From Pseudomonas japonica (GTDB lineage Bacteria > Pseudomonadota > Gammaproteobacteria > Pseudomonadales > Pseudomonadaceae), in the NCBI RefSeq assembly GCF_900188455.1, contig NZ_FZOL01000013.1:62001-126000 (forward strand): 64,000 nt of DNA, in the 5' to 3' direction. This document shows, one piece after another, positions 8,274 to 17,626 of the stretch. The notes under the pieces are model-generated. The model had not been told where the DNA came from. It searched no databases and worked only from the letters and a program-made list of their open reading frames with translations. Every line of letters begins with the position of its first letter. The first letter of the stretch is position 1. Both the position numbers and the translations under genes were made by a program.

Positions 8274-9020
8274 TCAGTCGGCTTGCGCCAGTTGCTGCCA
8301 GAGGGCCGGGCCACCAGCGGATTTGGCGACGGCTTCGAGGCGGGCGACGTGGGCCTCCAGCTCCTCTGCGGTGGCGCGGACGATGCGTCCCGGCTGGCGG
8401 CTTGCCGGCAGGCGGCGGATCTCGCTGCCCTGCGCACCGGAACCCGCGCCATCACCATCGTGACCAGCCAGCGACAGGCTGGTCTGGCCGCCGGTCATGG
8501 CCAGGAAGACGTCGGCGAGCAGCTCGGAGTCGAGCAACGCGCCGTGCAGCTCACGGCCGGAGTTGTCGATGCCGTAGCGTTTGCACAAGGCGTCGAGGCT
8601 GTTGCGCTGCCCCGGATGACGCTCGCGCGCCATCATCAGGGTGTCGAGGATATTGCAGTGCTGCGAGATATCGGCACGGTCCTGCTGACCGAGCAAGGCG
8701 AATTCGTTGTTGATGAAGCCAACGTCGAACGTCGCGTTGTGGATGATCAGCCGCGCGCCCTGGATGAACTCGAAGAACTCGTCGGCGACCTCGGCGAAAC
8801 GCGGCTTGTCCACGAGGAATGCGTCAGTGATGCCGTGGACGCCGATGGCGCCCTCGTCACTCGGGCGATCCGGCTGCAGGTAGACGTGAAAATTGCGCCC
8901 GGTGAAGCGCCGACCGATCAGTTCGACGCAGCCGATCTCGATGATCCGGTGACCGTCGGTGACCGGCATGCCTGTGGTTTCGGTATCGAGGACTATCGAC
9001 CTGTCGTTGTGCAAATCCAC
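8274..9020 (-). CDS. dnaQ: DNA polymerase III epsilon subunit (proofreading 3'-5' exonuclease)
   Basis: DnaQ is the proofreading subunit of the replicative polymerase core. The 248-aa product shows Exo I (VLDTETTGM, metal-binding Asp and Glu), Exo II (HNATFDVGFINNE) and Exo III (HGALLDSELLADVF, with catalytic His). The C-terminal part of about 60 residues includes the segment that binds the alpha subunit. The start is a GTG at 9020 with AGGAGA 8 nt upstream. It is followed by ldcA and preceded by rnhA on the same strand, the usual Pseudomonas order. Confidence 0.96.
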   Translation of the reverse strand: MDLHNDRSIVLDTETTGMPVTDGHRIIEIGCVELIGRRFTGRNFHVYLQPDRPSDEGAIGVHGITDAFLVDKPRFAEVADEFFEFIQGARLIIHNATFDVGFINNEFALLGQQDRADISQHCNILDTLMMARERHPGQRNSLDALCKRYGIDNSGRELHGALLDSELLADVFLAMTGGQTSLSLAGHDGDGAGSGAQGSEIRRLPASRQPGRIVRATAEELEAHVARLEAVAKSAGGPALWQQLAQAD

Positions 9021-9107
9021 GTCGGTGATCTCCTGCCGTGTTGCTGAAAACGGCGGATCTTACCCCAGCTTCGCCGCCGCGTCCCGGGGATTCATCGGCT
9101 GCGCGTT

Positions 9108-9554
9108 TCAGCGCAGGCCACGGACCTCGTCGACACCGCGATTGGCCAACTGGTCGGCGCGTTCGTTGCCATGATGGCCGATATGCCCGCGCACCCATTT
9201 CCAGGTGACCTTGTGCCGGTTGACCTGCTCATCGAGCAGTTGCCAGAGGTCGGCGTTCTTCACCGGTTCCTTGGCCGCGGTCTTCCAGCCGCGCTTCTTC
9301 CAGTTGGTCATCCACTCGGTGATGCCCTTCATGACGTACTGCGAGTCGGTCACCAGCAGCACTTCGCACTCACGGCGCAGTGCTTCGAGGCCCTTGATCG
9401 CCGCCATCAGTTCCATGCGGTTGTTGGTGGTCTCGCGCTCACCGCCCCAGAGTTCCTTTTCCGCCCCCTTGTAGACCATCAGCACGCCCCAGCCGCCCGG
9501 GCCGGGATTGCCCTTGCAGGCGCCATCGGTGTAGATCTCGACGCTATCGCTCAT
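9108..9554 (-). CDS. rnhA: Ribonuclease HI
   Basis: Cytoplasmic endonuclease that cuts the RNA strand of RNA-DNA hybrids (148 aa, normal length). The catalytic acidic residues are seen in IYTDGACKGNPGPGGWG (Asp), TTNNRMELMAAIKGLEAL (Glu), VTDSQYVMKGI (Asp) and WVRGHIGHHGNERADQLAN (His and Asp). The basic protrusion NWKKRGWKTAAKEPVKN is present. It lies 8 bp after the methyltransferase gene and upstream of dnaQ. Confidence 0.97.
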   Translation of the reverse strand: MSDSVEIYTDGACKGNPGPGGWGVLMVYKGAEKELWGGERETTNNRMELMAAIKGLEALRRECEVLLVTDSQYVMKGITEWMTNWKKRGWKTAAKEPVKNADLWQLLDEQVNRHKVTWKWVRGHIGHHGNERADQLANRGVDEVRGLR

Positions 9555-9562
9555 GTACAGCC

Positions 9563-10345
9563 TTATTCATCGTTGAAGGGTCTGCCTTCGGGGTGAGGTG
9601 CCTGGCGGTTGACCTTGGCCAGCGGCAATGGAATCAGCTTGCCCATCGGTTCGCGGCGCTCCTGGCGCAGCGGTCGCAGGCCGACCACCATCTTGCGCGC
9701 CACCAGCAGATAGACTCCGCCGCCGGAACCCTGCCAGCGTCCGGCAAGACGCTCCCACCCCGCCAGCCGGGCCTGCCAGGCCGGAGAGGCAAGCGGCGGA
9801 CGATAGCACCCGAACCGGCGTTTCTCCAGCGCGAAGCCCAGCAGGTTGAGCCAGTCACCGACCCGCGACGGCGAGATGCAGCGGGCCTTGCGCAGCGCAT
9901 CGTGGGCGAACACTCGGCGCACGCCCCAACTGCTCCAGGGATTGATCCCGACGATCAGCAGGTGCCCGCCCGGACGCACACTGCTGGCGGCCTCGCGCAA
10001 CAGACCATGGGGCGACAGCGAGAAGTCCAGGCCGTGTTGCAGCACCACCACGTCGGCGGCATGCTCGCTCAGCGGCCAGGCCTGCTCCTCGCAGACGATT
10101 TCCACTCCCGGCAACGGTGCGCCAAGACGCACATTGCGCTGCACCTGCGGCGCGGTGGGCGGTGGTTCGGCACCGGGCCCGTAGTGCACCAGGTAGCCAC
10201 CGAAGTAGCGCCCCAGTTCCTCTTCCAGCAGACGCTGCTCCTCGGCGAGCATCAGTTGTCCCAGCGGACCGGCGAACCAGTCACGGGCCAGGCGGATCAG
10301 TTCGAGCCACTCCGGATCGGCCTGGGCGAAGGCTTGATCGGTCAT
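9563..10345 (-). CDS. Class I SAM-dependent methyltransferase (PA1814-like)
   Basis: A 260-aa protein with a methyltransferase-type Rossmann fold. A degenerate SAM region is followed by the acidic-to-hydrophobic strand ADVVVLQHGLDFS and the post-motif RPGGHLLIVGINPWS. The substrate is unknown. The C-terminal 40 residues are basic and Pro-rich (KLIPLPLAKVNRQ). The ATG at 10345 is supported by GGGAG 7 nt upstream; the frame extends further but without a ribosome site. It is cotranscribed with rnhA and divergent from gloB, an arrangement shared with P. aeruginosa. Confidence 0.85.
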   Translation of the reverse strand: MTDQAFAQADPEWLELIRLARDWFAGPLGQLMLAEEQRLLEEELGRYFGGYLVHYGPGAEPPPTAPQVQRNVRLGAPLPGVEIVCEEQAWPLSEHAADVVVLQHGLDFSLSPHGLLREAASSVRPGGHLLIVGINPWSSWGVRRVFAHDALRKARCISPSRVGDWLNLLGFALEKRRFGCYRPPLASPAWQARLAGWERLAGRWQGSGGGVYLLVARKMVVGLRPLRQERREPMGKLIPLPLAKVNRQAPHPEGRPFNDE

Positions 10346-10424
10346 TGCGTTCTCCCTGGAAGGTTCTCGACAGCGCACATAGCTACTAAGATGCACCCTT
10401 GTCCCACGTTTGGCGAATCGCTCG

Positions 10425-11210
10425 ATGATACAGATAGAAGCCTTGCCCGCTTTCAGCGACAACTACATCTGGTTGTTGCAAAACCCCGCCAGCCGTCGCT
10501 GCGCGGTGGTCGATCCGGGCGATGCGGCGCCGGTACTGAACTGGCTGCAGGCGCACCCGGGCTGGCGCCTGGAGGATATCCTCATCACCCATCACCACGC
10601 CGATCACGTCGGTGGTGTGGAAGCGCTCAAGAAGGCCACCGGCGCGCGCGTCAGCGGACCGGCCAGCGAGCGCATCCCGGCGCGGGACACGGCGCTGGAG
10701 GACAATGCCTCGATACGGGTACTGGACACCGATTTCCAGGTCTTCGCGGTGCCTGGCCATACCCTTGGCCATATCGCCTACTTCAGTGATCAGCCGGCGA
10801 CACCCCTGCTGTTCAGTGGCGACACCCTGTTCGCCGCCGGTTGCGGACGCCTGTTCGAGGGCACGCCAGCGCAGATGCACGCGTCGCTCCAGCGCCTGGC
10901 GGCGCTGCCCGAGGCCACACAAGTGTATTGCACCCACGAATACACCCTGAGCAACCTGCGCTTCGCGCGTGCCGTCGAACCGGACAACCCGCACGTTGCA
11001 GCACGCTTCGAGGAAGTTACCCGCTTGCGCTCGGACAATCGCATCACGTTGCCGTCAACGATCGGCCTGGAGCGCCTGACCAACCCCTTTTTGCGCACCG
11101 ACGAAACATCCGTTAAAGAAAAAGCAGACGAACGGACAGGGGTGTTAAACCCTACGCCAAGTGCTGTTTTTGCTGGGTTGCGGGCCTGGAAGGATACATT
11201 CCAGGGATGA
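10425..11210 (+). CDS. gloB: Hydroxyacylglutathione hydrolase (glyoxalase II)
   Basis: Metallo-beta-lactamase-fold enzyme that hydrolyses S-D-lactoylglutathione in methylglyoxal detoxification. The 261-aa product starts MIQIEALPAFSDNYIW, typical of GloB. The metal ligands THHHADH are at about residues 55-61, with VPGHTLGH, SGDTLFAAGCGRLFEG and CTHEYTLSNL further on. The ribosome site of the ATG is weak, which leaves a slightly earlier TTG (10410) possible. It is divergent from the methyltransferase gene. Confidence 0.95.
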   Translation: MIQIEALPAFSDNYIWLLQNPASRRCAVVDPGDAAPVLNWLQAHPGWRLEDILITHHHADHVGGVEALKKATGARVSGPASERIPARDTALEDNASIRVLDTDFQVFAVPGHTLGHIAYFSDQPATPLLFSGDTLFAAGCGRLFEGTPAQMHASLQRLAALPEATQVYCTHEYTLSNLRFARAVEPDNPHVAARFEEVTRLRSDNRITLPSTIGLERLTNPFLRTDETSVKEKADERTGVLNPTPSAVFAGLRAWKDTFQG

Positions 11211-11304
11211 CCACTTGATGACCGCAGAGTTCTGAAAGGTTGACCCGGTTCGGGGCGCTTTCTAGAATCGCCCGACATTTTCGCCCGGAACTCTGTCCCA
11301 GCCA

Positions 11305-12753
11305 ATGTCGTCCAATAGCCGCAGAACCTTGACTCCCGCCGCCCTGACGCGTCTCGCACAGGCCGTGGCGCTTGGTCTGACAGCCACTCTCGTGGGCTGC
11401 CAGAGCACCAGCCATATGGGCGACAACGAAAGCGTTCGCGTGCACGTCCAGCCCCGCATCAAGCAGAAACCCGTGTTCGTCCAGGCCAAGCCGGCGGAGC
11501 AGGTGCCACAGGACGTCTGGGAGCGCATTCGCCAGGGCTTCCAGTTGCAGGACGACATCGGCGTCAACCCGCGCATCGAACAGCAGCGCCTCTGGTTCGC
11601 CAGCAATCCGACCTTCCTCGAAACCGCCGGCGACCGCGGCAGCCTGTATATCCACTACATCGTCGAGCGCCTCGAAGAACGTGACATGCCTCTGGAGCTG
11701 GCGCTGCTGCCAGCCATCGAGAGCGCCTACAACCCGATGGCCTACTCCCGCGCCCACGCGGTCGGGCTGTGGCAGTTCATTCCGTCCACCGGGCGCCACT
11801 ACAACCTGCGCCAAACCCGTTTCTACGATGGCCGTCGCGACATCACCGCGTCGACCAACGCCGCGCTGGACTACCTGAGCCGCCTGCACGACATGTTCAA
11901 CGGCGACTGGCTGCTGGCACTGGCCGCCTACAACGCCGGCGAGGGCACGGTCAGCCGGGCCATCGAGCGCAACGAGCGGGTCGGCCTGCCCACCGACTAC
12001 TGGAACCTGCCACTACCCCAGGAAACCCGCGACTACGTGCCGAAGCTGCTGGCGCTGTCGCAGGTGGTCCTGACGCCGGAAGCCTACGGCGTGAACCTCA
12101 ATCCGATCGCCAACGAGCCCTACTTCGAAGCCGTCGCCATCAAGGACCGTCTCGATCTGTCGCGGGTTGCCGCCCTGGCCGAGATCGACGAGGACGAACT
12201 GTTCCAGCTCAACCCGGCATTCAAGAAGCGCATGACCGTGGACGGCCCGCAGCAACTGCTGGTGCCGACCGCCAAGGCGCAACTGCTGACCAGCAGCCTG
12301 TCGAGCATGAAGCCCGAGGAACTGCTCGCCCTGCAACCCAAGGCCGCGGTGTTCGAGGCGGCGCTGGCCGAGGCCAGCGCACCGGCCGCGCGCAGCGTGC
12401 GCTATCGGGTCAAGCGTGGCGACAGCCTGGGCAGCATCGCCAAGGCCAACCGGGTCAGCGTCAAGGACCTGCAGCGCTGGAACAAGATCAGCGGCAACCG
12501 CCTCAAGGCCGGGCAGACCTTGGTCCTGCAGAGCAGCCAGCCAATCACCGTGGCGTCCGCCACGAAATCCGTCTCCGCCGGTGGCAACGGCAAACAGCGC
12601 GCCACCCAGTACAAGGTGAAGAAAGGCGACTCGCTGTACCTGGTCGCCAAACGCTTCAACGTCGAGATGCAGCACCTCAAGCGCTGGAATCCGCGCAGTG
12701 GCCAGGCCCTGAAGCCGGGACAAACCCTTACCGTCTACCTGCCGCACCAATAA
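11305..12753 (+). CDS. mltD: Membrane-bound lytic murein transglycosylase D (lipoprotein with two LysM domains)
   Basis: Outer-membrane lipoprotein (482 aa) that cleaves peptidoglycan glycan strands. Lipobox LVGC gives Cys32. The SLT domain spans about 110-270, with catalytic Glu139 in LLPAIESAYNP and the motifs GLWQFIPSTGRHY and LLALAAYNAGEG. Two LysM repeats occupy about 366-405 and 436-480, starting YRVKRGDSL and YKVKKGDSL. It lies between gloB and the peptide transporter genes, as in P. aeruginosa. Confidence 0.95.
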   Translation: MSSNSRRTLTPAALTRLAQAVALGLTATLVGCQSTSHMGDNESVRVHVQPRIKQKPVFVQAKPAEQVPQDVWERIRQGFQLQDDIGVNPRIEQQRLWFASNPTFLETAGDRGSLYIHYIVERLEERDMPLELALLPAIESAYNPMAYSRAHAVGLWQFIPSTGRHYNLRQTRFYDGRRDITASTNAALDYLSRLHDMFNGDWLLALAAYNAGEGTVSRAIERNERVGLPTDYWNLPLPQETRDYVPKLLALSQVVLTPEAYGVNLNPIANEPYFEAVAIKDRLDLSRVAALAEIDEDELFQLNPAFKKRMTVDGPQQLLVPTAKAQLLTSSLSSMKPEELLALQPKAAVFEAALAEASAPAARSVRYRVKRGDSLGSIAKANRVSVKDLQRWNKISGNRLKAGQTLVLQSSQPITVASATKSVSAGGNGKQRATQYKVKKGDSLYLVAKRFNVEMQHLKRWNPRSGQALKPGQTLTVYLPHQ

Positions 12754-12757
12754 AGGA

Positions 12758-12781
12758 ATGCACCGCTTGAGGGCGGTGCAT
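12758..12781 (+). terminator. Hairpin downstream of mltD
   Basis: A 9-bp perfect stem ATGCACCGC/GCGGTGCAT with a 6-nt loop directly after the mltD stop codon. No U-run follows immediately (CTTTTT comes about 20 bp later), so it may be a weak terminator or an mRNA-stabilising hairpin. Confidence 0.5.
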
Positions 12782-12870
12782 GGACGCCTGGGGCACGCTC
12801 TTTTTCCTGCTGATACAAGCTGTTACTGTAGGAACAACAAAGCCCAAGCCGCCTGGATCGGATCGCCGAC

Positions 12871-14700
12871 TTGATACGTCCCCTCCTGCTGTCACTCAGC
12901 CTGGTCTTGAGCTTTCCCGCGGGCGCCACCATCACCGAAAGCCACGGTTACGCCCAGTTCGGCACGCTCAAGTACCCCGCCAAATTCACCCACTTCGACT
13001 GGGTCAATCCGCAAGCGCCCAAGGGCGGTACCTTGCGGGCCATGGCATTCGGTACCTTCGATACCCTCAACCCCTACACCTTCAAGGGCAGCAGCCCGGT
13101 GACCACCCCGAACTTCCTGCAGTACGGGGTCAACGAGCTCAATGAAACCCTCATGGTCGGGACCGGCCAGTACGACCCGTCCGGCGATGAAGCCACCTCC
13201 AGCTACGGCCTCATCGCCCGCTCGGTCGAGTACAGCGAGGACCGCAGCTGGGTGGTTTTCAACCTGCGTCCGGAAGCGCGCTTTCACGACGGCCGGCCGA
13301 TCACCGCGGCGGACGTGGCCTTTTCCTACCGCACGCTGCTGAAGGACGGCCATCCGATCTACCGCACCAACCTGCAGGAAGTCGAGCGTGTCGACATTCT
13401 CGGACCACGGCGCATCCGCTTCGTCTTCAAGCGCGCGGGCAATCCCCTGCTGATCCTGCGCCTGGGCGAGATGCCGGTGCTGGCGCAGCATTACTGGAAG
13501 GGCCGCGACTTCAAGGCCACCACCTTCACCCCTCCCCTGGGCAGCGGCCCCTATCGCATCAGCGAGGTGCAGCCGGGTCGACGCCTGGTGTTCGAGCGGG
13601 TCAAGGACTGGTGGGGCAAGGACCTGGCGGTCAATCGCGGCAAGTACAACTTCGATCGCGTCGAGTACGAGTTCTATCGCGATAGCGATGTCGCCTTCGA
13701 AGCGTTCAAGGCCGGCGAGTTCGACATCTACATCGAGCATCAGGCGAAGAACTGGGCCAATGGCTACAACTTCCCGGCGGTACGCCGTGGCGAGGTGATC
13801 AAGGCGCAGATCAAGCACCAGATCCCGACGCAGAGCCAGGGCCTGTTCATGAACAGCCGCCGCGCGGCCTTTGCCGATCGCCGGGTGCGTCAGGCCCTGG
13901 GCCTGATGCTCGATTTCGAATGGACCAATCGCACACTGTTCAGCAGTGCCTACCGCCGCGCCACCAGTTTCTACCCCAACAGCGAATTCAGCGCCGCGGG
14001 CCTGCCGGTGGGCAAGGAATGGCTGTTGTTGGCACCCTGGCGCGAGCAGTTGCCGCCGGGGCTGTTCACCCAGCAGTTCAGCGTCAGCCAGACCGATGGT
14101 CGCGGTGTCGGACGCGACAACCTGCGTCTGGCTCTCGACCTGCTCGGCCAGGCCGGCTGGAAGCTGAGCGGGCAGCGCCTGCTGAATAGCAACGGCCAGC
14201 CCTTGAAGCTGGAAATTCTTCTGGTCAATCCGAACCTTGAACGGATTCTCCAGCCTTACGCGGAGAACCTAGCCAGCATCGGCATCGAGGCACGTCTGCG
14301 CACCGTCGACCGGGCCCAGTACAAACAACGCCTGGACCAGTTCGACTTCGACATGATCCTGATGACCCTGACCCAGACCCTCAGCCCCGGGCTCGAGCAA
14401 TGGCAGTATTTTCACTCCAGTCAGGCAGGCACCAAGGGCAGCAAGAACTACGCTGGCGTGAACAGCCCGGTGGTCGACCATCTGCTCGACAGCCTGCTCG
14501 CGGCGCAGACCCGCGACGAGCAGGTGGCCGCGACCCGGGCCCTCGACCGCGTCCTGCTCTGGCAGCACTACATGATTCCCAACTGGTATCTCGACTATCA
14601 CCGCCTGGCCTACCGCAACCGGTTCGCCTTCGTCACCACGCCGCCCTACACCCTGGGGCTGAATACCTGGTGGCTCAAGCCTTCGGAGAACGCCCAATGA
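12871..14700 (+). CDS. nppA1: Peptide ABC transporter substrate-binding protein (NppA1/YejA-like)
   Basis: Periplasmic family 5 solute-binding protein (609 aa) of a YejABEF-type importer. In P. aeruginosa the orthologous nppA1A2BCD genes are known to take up peptidyl-nucleoside antibiotics and peptides. The signal peptide covers about residues 1-20. The typical opening KYPAKFTHFDWVNPQAPKGG and LRPEARFHDGRPITAADV are seen. The start is a TTG at 12871; no better in-frame ATG precedes the signal peptide. Its stop codon overlaps the start of a second, similar binding protein, so two receptors feed one permease pair. Confidence 0.88.
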   Translation: MIRPLLLSLSLVLSFPAGATITESHGYAQFGTLKYPAKFTHFDWVNPQAPKGGTLRAMAFGTFDTLNPYTFKGSSPVTTPNFLQYGVNELNETLMVGTGQYDPSGDEATSSYGLIARSVEYSEDRSWVVFNLRPEARFHDGRPITAADVAFSYRTLLKDGHPIYRTNLQEVERVDILGPRRIRFVFKRAGNPLLILRLGEMPVLAQHYWKGRDFKATTFTPPLGSGPYRISEVQPGRRLVFERVKDWWGKDLAVNRGKYNFDRVEYEFYRDSDVAFEAFKAGEFDIYIEHQAKNWANGYNFPAVRRGEVIKAQIKHQIPTQSQGLFMNSRRAAFADRRVRQALGLMLDFEWTNRTLFSSAYRRATSFYPNSEFSAAGLPVGKEWLLLAPWREQLPPGLFTQQFSVSQTDGRGVGRDNLRLALDLLGQAGWKLSGQRLLNSNGQPLKLEILLVNPNLERILQPYAENLASIGIEARLRTVDRAQYKQRLDQFDFDMILMTLTQTLSPGLEQWQYFHSSQAGTKGSKNYAGVNSPVVDHLLDSLLAAQTRDEQVAATRALDRVLLWQHYMIPNWYLDYHRLAYRNRFAFVTTPPYTLGLNTWWLKPSENAQ

Positions 14701-16550
14701 TGCCAACGCCCCGTCTGCGCCGGTTGCTCGGCGGCCTGCTGCTGGCCGGTCTGAGCCTGCCAAGCCTGGCCGCGCCGCAACACGCCGTGACCCTCTACAA
14801 CGAAGCACCGAAGTACCCCGCCGACTTCAAGCATTTCGACTATGTGAATCCCGACGCGCCCAAGGGCGGAACCTTCCGCGAAAACGGCTTCGGCAGTTTC
14901 GACAGTCTCAACCCCTTCATCAGCAAGGGTGTACCGGCGGACAACATCGACCTGGTCTACGACACCCTGGCCCGCGCCAGTCTCGACGAGCCGTTCACCG
15001 AATACGGTCTGCTGGCCAGGCAGATCGAAAAAGCGCCGGACAACAGTTGGGTACGCTTCTACCTGCGCCCCGAAGCGCGCTTCCAGGACGGTCAGCCGGT
15101 GCATGCCGAAGACGTGGTATTCACCTTCAACACGCTGATGAAAAGCGGTGCGCCGCTGTTCCGCGGTTACTACGCGGATGTCGCCGAAGTGATCGCCGAG
15201 GACCCGCTGCGCGTGCTGTTCAAGTTCAAGCACAACAACAACCGCGAACTGCCACTGATCCTCGGGCAGATCGCGGTGTTGCCGAAGCACGTCTGGGAAG
15301 GCCGCGACTTTGCCAAGGGCGGCCTGGAAATCCCGGTAGGCAGCGGGCCCTACAAGGTCGCCGAGGTCAAGCCCGGGCGCTCGATCCGCCTGGAGCGGGA
15401 CCGGAACTACTGGGGCAAGGACCTGCCGATCAACCGCGGCTTCTACAACTTCGACACCATCACCGTCGACTACTACCGCGACAACACCGTGGCCCTGGAA
15501 GCGCTCAAGGCCGGACAGTTCGACTACTGGTTCGAAACCAGCGCGAAGAACTGGGCCACCGCCTACAACATCCCCGCCGTGCGGGAAAAGCGCCTGATCC
15601 GCGAGGAAATCCCCAATGGCACGCCAACCGGCATGCAGGGCTTCGTCTTCAACCTGCGCCGCCCGGTGTTCCAGGACGTGCGGGTGCGCCAGGCCCTGAG
15701 CCTGCTGCTGGACTTCGAGTGGACCAACAAGCAGCTGTTCAACGGTGCCTACACCCGCACCGGCAGCTACTTCGAGAACTCCGAGATGGCCGCCAGGGGC
15801 CTGCCTGGCGAGGATGAACTGAAGCTCCTCGAACCGCTGCGCGGCAAGATTCCCGAGCAGGTCTTCAGCGAGGAATTCAAGAACCCGGTCACCGACGCCA
15901 GCGGCATGATCCGCGAGCAGCAACGCCAGGCCTACAAGCTGCTGCAGGAGGCTGGCTGGCGCATCGAGAACGACAAGATGGTGGATGCCCAGGGCAAGCC
16001 ACTGACCCTCGAATTCCTCCTCGCCCAGACCGAGTTCGAGCGCATCCTCCTGCCCTACAAGCGCAACCTCGCCGATCTCGGCATCACCCTGAACATCCGC
16101 CGGGTCGACGTCGCCGAATACATCAACCGTCTGCGCTCGCGGGATTTCGACATGATCGTCGGCGGCTTCCCGCAGTCCAATTCGCCGGGCAACGAACAGC
16201 GCGAGTTCTGGCAGAGCTCCAGCGCCGACAACCCCGGCAGCCGCAACTACATGGGCCTCAAGGACCCGGCGGTGGACAGCCTGGTGGAATCGCTGATCAA
16301 CGCCGACTCGCGGCAAAGCCTGATCGCCCACACCCGCGCCCTCGACCGCGTGCTGCTGTGGGGCTTCTACGTGGTGCCCAACTGGCATATCAAGACCTGG
16401 CGCGTGGCCTATTGGAACCATATCGGCCATCCGGACACGCCGCCCAAGTACGACATCGGCATCAACACCTGGTGGATCAAGCCGGAAGTGAAACCGGCCG
16501 CTCCGGTCACGCCACCGGATGACAGCACCACCGCGAACAAGGAGCCGTGA
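14697..16550 (+). CDS. nppA2: Second peptide-binding protein of the same transporter (NppA2/YejA-like)
   Basis: Paralogue of the preceding gene (617 aa), with the same family 5 fold: signal peptide about residues 1-26 (LPSLAAPQHA), then KYPADFKHFDYVNPDAPKGG and LRPEARFQDGQPVHAEDV. The ATG at 14697 overlaps the stop of nppA1 (ATGATG..., coupled translation). It ends with a Pro/Thr-rich tail after INTWWIKPE. The high similarity to nppA1 along the whole length indicates an ancient tandem duplication, as in P. aeruginosa. The exact ligand preference cannot be read from the sequence. Confidence 0.88.
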   Translation: MMPTPRLRRLLGGLLLAGLSLPSLAAPQHAVTLYNEAPKYPADFKHFDYVNPDAPKGGTFRENGFGSFDSLNPFISKGVPADNIDLVYDTLARASLDEPFTEYGLLARQIEKAPDNSWVRFYLRPEARFQDGQPVHAEDVVFTFNTLMKSGAPLFRGYYADVAEVIAEDPLRVLFKFKHNNNRELPLILGQIAVLPKHVWEGRDFAKGGLEIPVGSGPYKVAEVKPGRSIRLERDRNYWGKDLPINRGFYNFDTITVDYYRDNTVALEALKAGQFDYWFETSAKNWATAYNIPAVREKRLIREEIPNGTPTGMQGFVFNLRRPVFQDVRVRQALSLLLDFEWTNKQLFNGAYTRTGSYFENSEMAARGLPGEDELKLLEPLRGKIPEQVFSEEFKNPVTDASGMIREQQRQAYKLLQEAGWRIENDKMVDAQGKPLTLEFLLAQTEFERILLPYKRNLADLGITLNIRRVDVAEYINRLRSRDFDMIVGGFPQSNSPGNEQREFWQSSSADNPGSRNYMGLKDPAVDSLVESLINADSRQSLIAHTRALDRVLLWGFYVVPNWHIKTWRVAYWNHIGHPDTPPKYDIGINTWWIKPEVKPAAPVTPPDDSTTANKEP

Positions 16551-16551
16551 G

Positions 16552-17625
16552 ATGTTCGCCTATATCCTGCGGCGCCTGCTGCTGATCATCCCGACCCTGT
16601 TCGGTATCCTGATCATCAACTTCGTCATCATCCAGGCCGCCCCCGGCGGCCCGGTGGAACAGATGATCGCCAAGCTCGAAGGCTTCGAGGGTGCCACCAG
16701 CCGTATCGCCGGCGGTGGCGCCGAGGTGTCCGTGGCCGGCTCCAACTACCGCGGCGCACAAGGCCTCGATCCGGCGCTGGTGAAGGAAATCGAGCGCATG
16801 TACGGCTTCGACAAGTCGGCACCGGAACGCCTGTGGATCATGGTCAAGAACTACGCCCGGCTGGACTTCGGCGACAGCTTCTTCCGCGATGCCAAGGTGG
16901 TCGACCTGATCGCCGAGAAGCTCCCCGTGTCGATCTCCCTCGGCCTGTGGAGCACGCTGATCATGTACCTGGTCTCGATCCCCCTGGGCATCGCCAAGGC
17001 CACCCGACATGGCAGTCATTTCGACGTCTGGACCAGCTCGGCGATCATCATCGGCTATGCCATTCCTGCGTTCCTGTTCGCCATCCTGCTGATCGTGGTG
17101 TTCGCCGGCGGCAGCTATCTGGACTGGTTCCCGCTACGCGGGCTGACCTCGAGCAACTTCGACGAACTGAGCACCTGGGGCAAGATCGGCGACTACTTCT
17201 GGCACCTGGCGCTGCCGATCACCGCGCTGGTGATCGGCAACTTCGCCACCATGACCCTGCTGACCAAGAACAGCTTCCTCGACGAGATCAACAAGCAATA
17301 CGTGGTCACCGCCAAGGCCAAAGGCCTGACCCCGCACCGCGTGCTCTACGGCCATGTGTTCCGCAACGCCATGCTGCTGGTGATCGCCGGCTTCCCCTCG
17401 GCGTTCATCGGCATCTTCTTCACCGGCTCGCTGCTGGTGGAAGTGATCTTCTCCCTCGACGGCCTGGGCCTGATGAGCTTCGAGGCGGCGATCAACCGCG
17501 ACTACCCGGTGGTCTTCGGCACCCTGTTCATCTTCACCCTGCTGGGGCTGGTGGTGAAACTGATCGGCGACCTGACCTACACCCTGGTCGATCCACGCAT
17601 CGACTTCGAAAGCCGGGAGCACTGA
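16552..17625 (+). CDS. nppB: Peptide ABC transporter permease (NppB/YejB-like)
   Basis: Inner-membrane permease (357 aa) with the N-terminal signature MFAYILRRLLLIIPTLFGI of the DppB/YejB class and several further membrane segments. The cytoplasmic EAA loop is near TAKAKGLTPHRVLYGHVFRN. The ATG at 16552 is preferred over an upstream in-frame ATG inside nppA2. It follows nppA2 by one base and precedes nppC by one base, so the whole set is one operon. Confidence 0.93.
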   Translation: MFAYILRRLLLIIPTLFGILIINFVIIQAAPGGPVEQMIAKLEGFEGATSRIAGGGAEVSVAGSNYRGAQGLDPALVKEIERMYGFDKSAPERLWIMVKNYARLDFGDSFFRDAKVVDLIAEKLPVSISLGLWSTLIMYLVSIPLGIAKATRHGSHFDVWTSSAIIIGYAIPAFLFAILLIVVFAGGSYLDWFPLRGLTSSNFDELSTWGKIGDYFWHLALPITALVIGNFATMTLLTKNSFLDEINKQYVVTAKAKGLTPHRVLYGHVFRNAMLLVIAGFPSAFIGIFFTGSLLVEVIFSLDGLGLMSFEAAINRDYPVVFGTLFIFTLLGLVVKLIGDLTYTLVDPRIDFESREH

Positions 17626-17626
17626 G

